From: Dillenia suffruticosa
Taxonomy: Eukaryota; Streptophyta; Magnoliopsida; Dilleniales; Dilleniaceae
Assembly (NCBI GenBank): GCA_033439265.1
Contig: JAVTVX010000015.1
Span: forward strand, 25,535,947 to 25,599,946
Length of the DNA stretch: 64,000 bases
Direction of reading: 5' to 3'
In this document: piece after piece, positions 59,711 to 64,000 of the stretch
How the letters are laid out: every line of letters begins with the position of its first letter
Position numbering within the stretch: the stretch's first letter is position 1
Notes under the pieces: generated by a model
The model's database searches: none
Seen by the model: only the letters and a program-made list of their open reading frames with translations
What the model was told of the DNA's origin: nothing
Position numbers and translations under genes: made by a program

Positions 59711-60478
59711 TATAAAAGAATATAAAACGAAGATCATATCGTTTCATCCACGTAAAGCAAAAAAACGTACTTGGAAGTTCGAGCTATTGGCGGTAAGCAC
59801 GCCTTCTGCTCTAAAGCTGCCAATAACAACGAAAGCAGAAACTTCAAAAGGCCAAAAAGGAAAAGGGAAAAAAAGAGTTTGACATAATATCACCAGGGCG
59901 AAAAAGTCTAATATGACACCCATGATGATATTTTCTATAAAATAATCCCACGTAAAGTTTTGTTTTTCGAAGATTCTTTTTTTTTTTTTTTTCTTTTAAT
60001 CCATTTAAGGTGACTTGGTCTATGTGAAGAGGAGCAGAAGCTACACAATATTTACGAGGATTTTATTTACTGCTGAGAGAGAGAGAGAGAGAGTTGGAGC
60101 CCACCCCACTGGACCATCAGAGATCACGAGAATAAGAAAGGATTGCGTATTAAAATGAAGCACTAGTAATGAATATCCAAGTTGTCATAAATCTATTGGC
60201 GCTACGCTATTCCTGCCCCCAAGATATCAAAGCCTACTTCAGGGGCAGGCCATGTGACCAACATGCCCCCACCAAAAAATGATCACTTTAATGATCAATT
60301 CTTATATTTTAATGATAGATTTGGGCCCATTTTCCACTCCTTATTACATCCAATAATTCTAGTAAAACAAGACAAAATTCGCAAATACTTTTTTTTTTTT
60401 AAATGGAAGAAATATATAAGTAAATGCCATTGTCCTTCTTGTTTAAATGGTTCAGTCATCCAACCTGTGTATTTAGAT
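59441..60478. other. Intergenic DNA with microsatellites
   Basis: Contains an (AT)n run at about 59694-59714 and a (GA)n run at about 60075-60094. An 8-bp perfect inverted repeat, cctgcccc / ggggcagg, lies at 60212-60219 and 60242-60249. No gene is supported; the open stretch at 60254-60511 has no recognisable motif. Confidence 0.4.
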
Positions 60479-61400
60479 TTATGCTATTGTTTGTTTCCTA
60501 ATCCGAATTGACGTCAGTAATTTTATTAGCTTTTCTTGGTAAGAGAATTGATTCGTGGGAACTAGGATGGAACTGGACCACAAATCTTGGTTAGAAAAAG
60601 GGTTCACCCCTACCACAGTAGTAATAGATTGGATTAGAGCTTTCCTCCCTGTCATATGGAACAACTTTGTCTTCCAGCTACTGGGCTTACTCTGAACTTT
60701 TCCCATCACCCCCACCACCTACAAATAGTGATCTTTCCCCACCCTCCCTTGGATTAAACGCACCCCCAAATATTTACCCAAGTCATTTGTCATGAAGAAT
60801 TTACTGTTGGCAGCCAATGAGTTATTGAAGTACACCAAGACTTTCGGAGAGATCCAAATCTTGGATTTGGCAGGATTGACACATAATCTACTTTCCTCTT
60901 AAATTCCCTCAAACAACTCAGAATATTACTAAGGTTCAAGTACTCTTGTCTCAACAAAAAGCAAAATATTACCAAGGTTCAAGTACTCTGTTTCAACAAA
61001 AAGCAACAAGTCATCTGTGAAGAAAATATGGGATATTGAAGGCCTTGTCTAGTGACTTTTATGGCCTTCCAATCTCCCTTTCTTACCCTTTCCTGAATCA
61101 TGTAATTCAATGTCTCGATGACCAAGATGAAGAGGTAAGAGGAGAGGGGATTACCTTGAATCAGGCCTTAACTGGTTTTGATAGGAGGGAGGGTCTCTTT
61201 CTGTCATATGATGGAAGTATCTTCATTAGTAACGGAGAACATAATCAGCTTGATCAGTTGGGGAGCAAGTTAGCATCCACTAACACTTTCGCAAGGTACT
61301 TCCCATTAACATCATCATATGCTTTTCTGAGCTCTATCTTAAGGATTATGATATGTCTTATGCTTTTGGATTGATTTATAGAGTGCACCACTTTCTGCAG
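60479..61400 (-). mobile_element. L1-type LINE reverse-transcriptase relic
   Basis: Minus-strand order, from right to left. Near 61320-61250 there is AYDDVNGKYLAKVLVDANLL-like sequence. Near 61150-61090 there is GDPLSSYLFILV-like then IETLNYMIQERVRKG. Near 61020-60990 the active-site motif is HIFFTDDLLLFVET. Near 60720-60580 there is KVQSKPSSWKTKLFHMTGRK then ALIQSI, the usual thumb-side 'KL..WK.KLLS.AGR..LI.SV' motif. The frame changes more than once and the catalytic YADD is FTDD here, so it is inactive. Both ends of the LINE are missing. Confidence 0.6.
60925..61005. repeat. Tandem duplication next to the LINE catalytic motif
   Basis: The block actaaggttcaagtactctt-gtctcaacaaaaagcaaaatatt is followed at once by accaaggttcaagtactct-gtttcaacaaaaagcaac. 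Two units of about 37-42 bp lie directly downstream of the FTDD codons on the coding strand. Confidence 0.65.
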
Positions 61401-62278
61401 CAGAACGAGCTTATTGGTTTAAAGTCTGAAATGTTCTCAGGACAGCTTGAAAATCTTAAAGAAATATTGCTACAGTAAGATAAGCATGAATGAACCACAT
61501 GATCGATCCACCGGACAAATACTAAAGTAAATGCTAAAATAGCTATAGAAGAACAAACCCATGAGCAGATAGAAAAAAGACCAAACTATTTGAGAATAGT
61601 CGACCCCCCCTTTTGCAAACAAATGTTGATAAATATTTTATTGTAACTATAAAAACTTTTTTGGTTACTAAAGGGAGCGGGATAGACTAGTTCCTAAAGG
61701 AAACCATCTCTAAACATCACACTTCAATAAAATGGTGGATTAATGAACTCATGGAAACCAGGAGGAAAAGAGGGACCCAAATTTACACCCATATTCACAC
61801 TCTTACATGTTTCACCACACTACTCAATATTAAAAGTGTGTATTAATAATTTATTCCATTACTCAAATTGTTTGTAATCCCGGAGTACCTTTTGATCTGT
61901 GCAATTAGTTGTTTTCCTTTTCAAATGGTGGGAAGCAAAATCCTCTAAAGAGTGGGGAAAGAATATTACTCCCAGAATGGTCATTAAGGAATATGTCTTC
62001 TAGCATTATATATCTGCACGACGAGTTCAATACAAAAGTAGAAGAAAAAATTTAGAAAATTTAAACGATAGAGGTTTTTTTCTCAAAATTTACCAAAGCA
62101 AAATTAAAAATTCAATGTAAGCAAGTAAAATCAGAGTTTAAACGTGAGAAGAGTGATATGGGGCAATCGGTTTATGGATTTGATGGATCAGTATAACTAT
62201 ATTAATATAAAAACTCATTTAATAATTTAAAGATAAAAATTAATATTATTTTATAATTACAATTTTAATTATTATAAG
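61401..62278. other. Intergenic DNA, no gene supported
   Basis: Mixed AT-rich sequence with a short C-run near 61604-61610. No coding motif or repeat family recognised. Confidence 0.35.
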
Positions 62279-64000
62279 TGATGGAACATGGCGCAAAGGA
62301 CCATTATCATGAGGATTGAGATCCTTCGAATTTTTAGACCAATGAACATAACGTACCAAAACGTGTCGCTAATATGAGATTTATCTCCCAAACTGATAGA
62401 TACGACCCACTTTCTTGTTACATGCTAACCAAGCCTTTCTCGGTAGCTCACTGATCAGCTTGCAAATCTCATCGGTTGTCAATGCCACCATTCAGCTAAA
62501 AGCAATATTTAATTCCCCTTAGATTGCGGAGACAACCTCTCATGGCCCGGAAGTGTCATTAAGGAAACAAATTTGTGGTAATTTGAATTTCTTTAAGTAA
62601 TAATATTTCAAAATTTTGAAAATCTCTCACTATAATCTCTATAATTTCAGGACACTTCCATAACGAAAATAGGGATTTAATGCCCCCAATGCATGCGAAA
62701 CTCATACACAGAGACTATATATATATCACCAAGCCAATCGGCCAGGTACGCTCTCTGAATTGACACATAGCACGCAAAAATATAACAAAACTCTCTTTTA
62801 GTCATTTTCTCTTTTTGAAAATCACTCTCTGACTTAAGTGTCAAAATCTCTCCTGTCAAAGCACCCTCCGATAGTTTTTTGTAGGTTTCATTAATCAAGA
62901 ACAACAATGGACAGTCATCTCATTTGGGTCAATAGATCCAACATTTATGAAGGCAGACCCACCTCCAACAGATTGGTGCCATCCATGAGAACAAAATAAA
63001 AAGGAGCTTGCTTCGCACTCCATCCTATTGAAGATCATGCCTCCCAAGAGAAGGGCTAGAACTATGTCCAAGATCGCAAACATGATAGAAGGACAAACCA
63101 CCACCCTGACAGACACTATTCAACCTGTAGTGCCGACAATCCTGTTAAATTTTAACCACTGTCAACCAACCTAAAACCCAACCACTGGTCATACAATGGA
63201 ATCAACTAATTCCATTACTTGTTCTAGCCTCGCCAGAAGGAGCCACTCGACCCAAGATGGTGAAGCTCGAATCCAAGCTGCAAGGCATGATCAAACAATT
63301 GGAGGAGCTTAGCCTTCTCCTCATACCAGAAGCACAATCTTCCTCACATGGATTGGGTCATATCACTAATGAAGGCTCTAGCCCAGTGAACACGAGAACC
63401 CTCAGTGACTTCCCGATACGACCCTGACAATCTGAGGAAACAAGTTGAGGAACTTTTGGCAAACGAACTCAAACATGTCAATGCAAGAAGAGATGAACTC
63501 GCTCAACATGTTACCAGTCTCTCATCATTTGACTCTTAAAGTTTCTACTAAATCAATACCTCGTGACTGCTTCTCCCTCCCATAGAGAGGTATGATGGCA
63601 TTACTGACCCTCAACACCATGTGGCTCATTTTGTGATTGTAATGGTCTCGAGAGATATGTCAAATGCGACCATATGCAAACACTTTCTACGACCCTAAAG
63701 GCTACTGCGATGACATGGTTCAACTCGCTTCCTCCAGTCAGTATCAAGAGTTTCTCTCAATTTTGACTGTAGTTCGAGACACACTTCATGATCAGTAGGG
63801 GGCCAAGAGGAAATATATATCCCTCATCTTATTGTGGTTGAGGGACGATAAGCCGCTGAGAGATTTTCTTGACAAATTCAAAATTGAGATAATGAATGTC
63901 TTAAGTTTAGACTACTCAATCGCATTAGCGGCGTTGCTAACTAGGCTATAGCCATCGAGGATGAAAACATTCATTACAAAGAATTCTCTATCTACCATTC
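62279..64000 (+). mobile_element. Ty3/gypsy Tat-type element (element C), running off the window edge (fossil)
   Basis: LTR at 62279-62972, PBS-like ttggtgccatccatgag at 62973, gag from about 63037 (MPPKRRARTMSKIA-like) with the capsid signature YDGITDPQHHVAHFV near 63590. It is in the same family as element A: the LTRs have equal length and matching blocks. The rest lies outside the window, so completeness cannot be judged. The gag part already shows breaks. Confidence 0.75.

Noticed and set aside
1-64000. CRISPR arrays, riboswitches, bacterial operons and ribosome binding sites
   Set aside because: The window is plant nuclear DNA with spliced genes and plant transposons; none of these features was seen.

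Overview
The window looks like nuclear DNA of a flowering plant, most probably a eudicot. It is AT-rich and mostly made of old, nested transposable elements. A few host genes stand between them, with plant-type GT-AG introns and plant-only protein families (a GL2-interacting-repressor-like protein, a type-B-response-regulator-like protein, and a SPARK-type GPI-anchored protein). No rRNA, tRNA, CRISPR or prokaryotic feature was seen. Identifications come from reading motifs and intron phase by eye; no database was searched.

Layout. 1-1076: unclassified DNA. 1077-7880: a fossil Ty3/gypsy element of the Tat type (element A: LTR, gag, antisense ORF, LTR; pol core absent), carrying a CACTA end and a tandem array that resembles part of its own LTR. 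8446-8500: an isolated CACTA right end. 8545-13233: a second Tat fossil (element B) with the same pol-less layout, abutting a CACTA left end at 13234. 13480-13860: AT-rich direct duplication. 14878-15447(-): an intact single-exon gene for a three-pass membrane protein of unknown function, with paired CGCG boxes upstream. 16736-18780(-): Ty1/copia fossil. 19148-19479(-): GIR1-like gene carrying one frameshift. 21505-27246(-): a seven-exon gene with a receiver domain but no GARP/MYB domain in the phase-consistent model; an old LTR element sits in its 2.95-kb intron.

28.5-45.0 kb: a LINE scrap, then a very large decayed CACTA (En/Spm) territory with tnp2, DUF4218 and DUF4216 relics on the plus strand, a Ulp1-protease-like relic on the minus strand, subterminal-type repeats, several internal duplications, and a long inverted repeat enclosing a plant-transposon-protein ORF. 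45.1-45.6 kb: LTR scraps. 47204-49558(-): a two-exon SPARK/GPI-anchored protein gene whose start codon directly abuts a GA microsatellite. 51351-56857(-): a non-autonomous LTR element with ~1.1-kb LTRs and one plant-transposon-protein-like ORF. 58.6-59.4 kb: small SINE-like copies. 60.5-61.4 kb(-): an L1-type LINE reverse-transcriptase relic. 62279-64000: a third Tat element (element C) running off the window edge.

The host genes do not form a unit. All four are on the minus strand and separated by mobile DNA. The most unusual items are the receiver protein without a DNA-binding domain, the CACTA complex with its Ulp1 cargo and GC-rich islands, the LTR-like tandem array, and the frameshifted GIR1-like gene.
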